Positions 14,754 to 15,238 of a stretch of 15,238 nt of DNA are shown in pieces. The position numbers and the translations under genes are program-made. The notes beneath the pieces were generated by a model. That model did no database searches and was not told the DNA's origin. It saw nothing but the letters and a program-made list of their open reading frames with translations. The DNA is taken from contig JBMYRC010000109.1 of the NCBI GenBank assembly GCA_049601975.1, positions 1 through 15,238 on the forward strand, read 5' to 3'. Numbering within the stretch: the stretch's first letter is position 1; each line of letters starts with the position of its first letter. This DNA is from UBA6544 sp049601975. Lineage in GTDB: Bacteria > Pseudomonadota > Alphaproteobacteria > UBA8366.

Positions 14754-15238
14754 TCAATCGGTGATTGACGATAGCGTTTCCTTTCGACCAATCGGTTTTG
14801 CATCCACAGGACGTGCTGGGTCCGCGGGACAAATGACCAAATGGATGCGGTTTTTATTGCCGGAATTCAATGCGGTGTGAGTCCGATGCGCGTCCATTTC
14901 ATACAAAGTTCCGTCAGCTGGAATTTTGTGAAAAGAACCGTCCTCGCCCGATACGCCGACAATGTAGCACCCCGGATTGGTGATCAACGCTAAGTGATAT
15001 CGGCGCGTTGAATCCGCATGTATCGACAAACAAGATTTGGGCCGCATTCGCATAAGCCGGGTACGGCCATAGGCGAAAGGCAAATTCCTTAAAAACCGTT
15101 CAAAGGTCGTACCGATAAACGGCTCGGTAATTTCGGAGTAGTCGGCTTCTGCAACACCGTCCGGTATCCAGCCAACCCCATCAAATAGCGGTTCTGCCGC
15201 GCCGCGCCGGGCGGTAACACTGATCTGGTTATGCTTTG
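14754..15238 (-). CDS. Aspartyl/asparaginyl beta-hydroxylase-like protein, N-terminus beyond the window
   Basis: The C-terminal 160 residues of a 2-oxoglutarate/Fe(II)-dependent hydroxylase-like protein. Reading on the minus strand, the frame stays open from the window edge to TGA at 14754; an apparent start near 15083 is only an internal TTG (Leu), and residues before it (TEPFIGTTFERFLRN, then LPFAYGRTRLMRM) belong to the family. Counting from that Leu as 1, the visible motifs are SIHADSTRRYH (20-30) with a His-x-Asp pair, a TNPGCY turn (35-40), IPADGTLYEMDAHRTHTALN (54-73), then NRIHLV. His69 and Arg79 are ten residues apart, the spacing remembered for the metal-binding His and 2-oxoglutarate-binding Arg of AspH enzymes. 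It should be soluble. The substrate is unknown; bacterial relatives act on small molecules or proteins, often in natural-product or lipid-modification settings. Confidence 0.8.
   Translation of the reverse strand, partial: KHNQISVTARRGAAEPLFDGVGWIPDGVAEADYSEITEPFIGTTFERFLRNLPFAYGRTRLMRMRPKSCLSIHADSTRRYHLALITNPGCYIVGVSGEDGSFHKIPADGTLYEMDAHRTHTALNSGNKNRIHLVICPADPARPVDAKPIGRKETLSSITD

Noticed and set aside
14666..14764. 32-codon plus-strand ORF between the hydroxylase and importer genes
   Set aside because: There is no ribosome site before its ATG, it lies antisense to both neighbours' direction of transcription, and the peptide resembles no family.
1..15238. CRISPR array, tRNA or rRNA gene, transposase, integrase or att site
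   Set aside because: No spaced direct repeats, cloverleaf-like sequence, rRNA-like stretch or recombinase motif was seen on either strand by reading.

Overview
The window looks like the chromosome of an alphaproteobacterium, possibly of the Rhodospirillales or a related group. This rests on the protein families present, remembered rather than searched: a cyclic-nucleotide-domain ABC protein with a split, degenerate ATPase, a long family 5 solute-binding protein with a fused double ATPase, and GT28-like glycosyltransferases carrying a GHLRR motif. No RNA gene, insertion sequence, CRISPR array, phage module or origin was recognised. Genes fill almost the whole window, and no gap exceeds 200 bases.

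Layout. (1) 2-3121 (+): a large ABC-type membrane protein with a degenerate nucleotide-binding domain and a C-terminal cyclic-nucleotide-binding domain. (2) 3281-3961 (+): a class I SAM-dependent methyltransferase-like protein. (3) 7636 down to 3969 (-): three glycosyltransferases in a tight row, two MurG/GT28-like enzymes around one GT4 enzyme. (4) 7802-8524 (+): a formyltransferase-fold enzyme, divergent from the glycosyltransferases. (5) 14553 down to 8525 (-): a complete oligopeptide-type ABC importer in the order fused ATPase, binding protein, permease B, permease C, with four-base ATGA overlaps at two of the three junctions. Upstream of it, at 14667-14575 (-), is a possible 30-residue leader peptide with a very strong ribosome-binding site. 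(6) 15238 down to 14754 (-): the C-terminal part of an aspartyl/asparaginyl beta-hydroxylase-like protein that runs off the window edge.

How they may work together. The left half (positions 2 to 8524) reads as a surface-glycan or glycolipid module: three sugar transferases, a possible sugar N-formyltransferase, a methyltransferase and a membrane ABC protein that may sense a cyclic nucleotide. No gene names the glycan, so this is inference from proximity. The right half is a peptide or opine-type uptake system with its own leader, and nothing ties it directly to the glycan genes. The first gene is visibly AT-richer than the rest (hand counts of G+C: 23/60 at 1-60 and 28/60 at 1981-2040, against 37/60 at 13021-13080).
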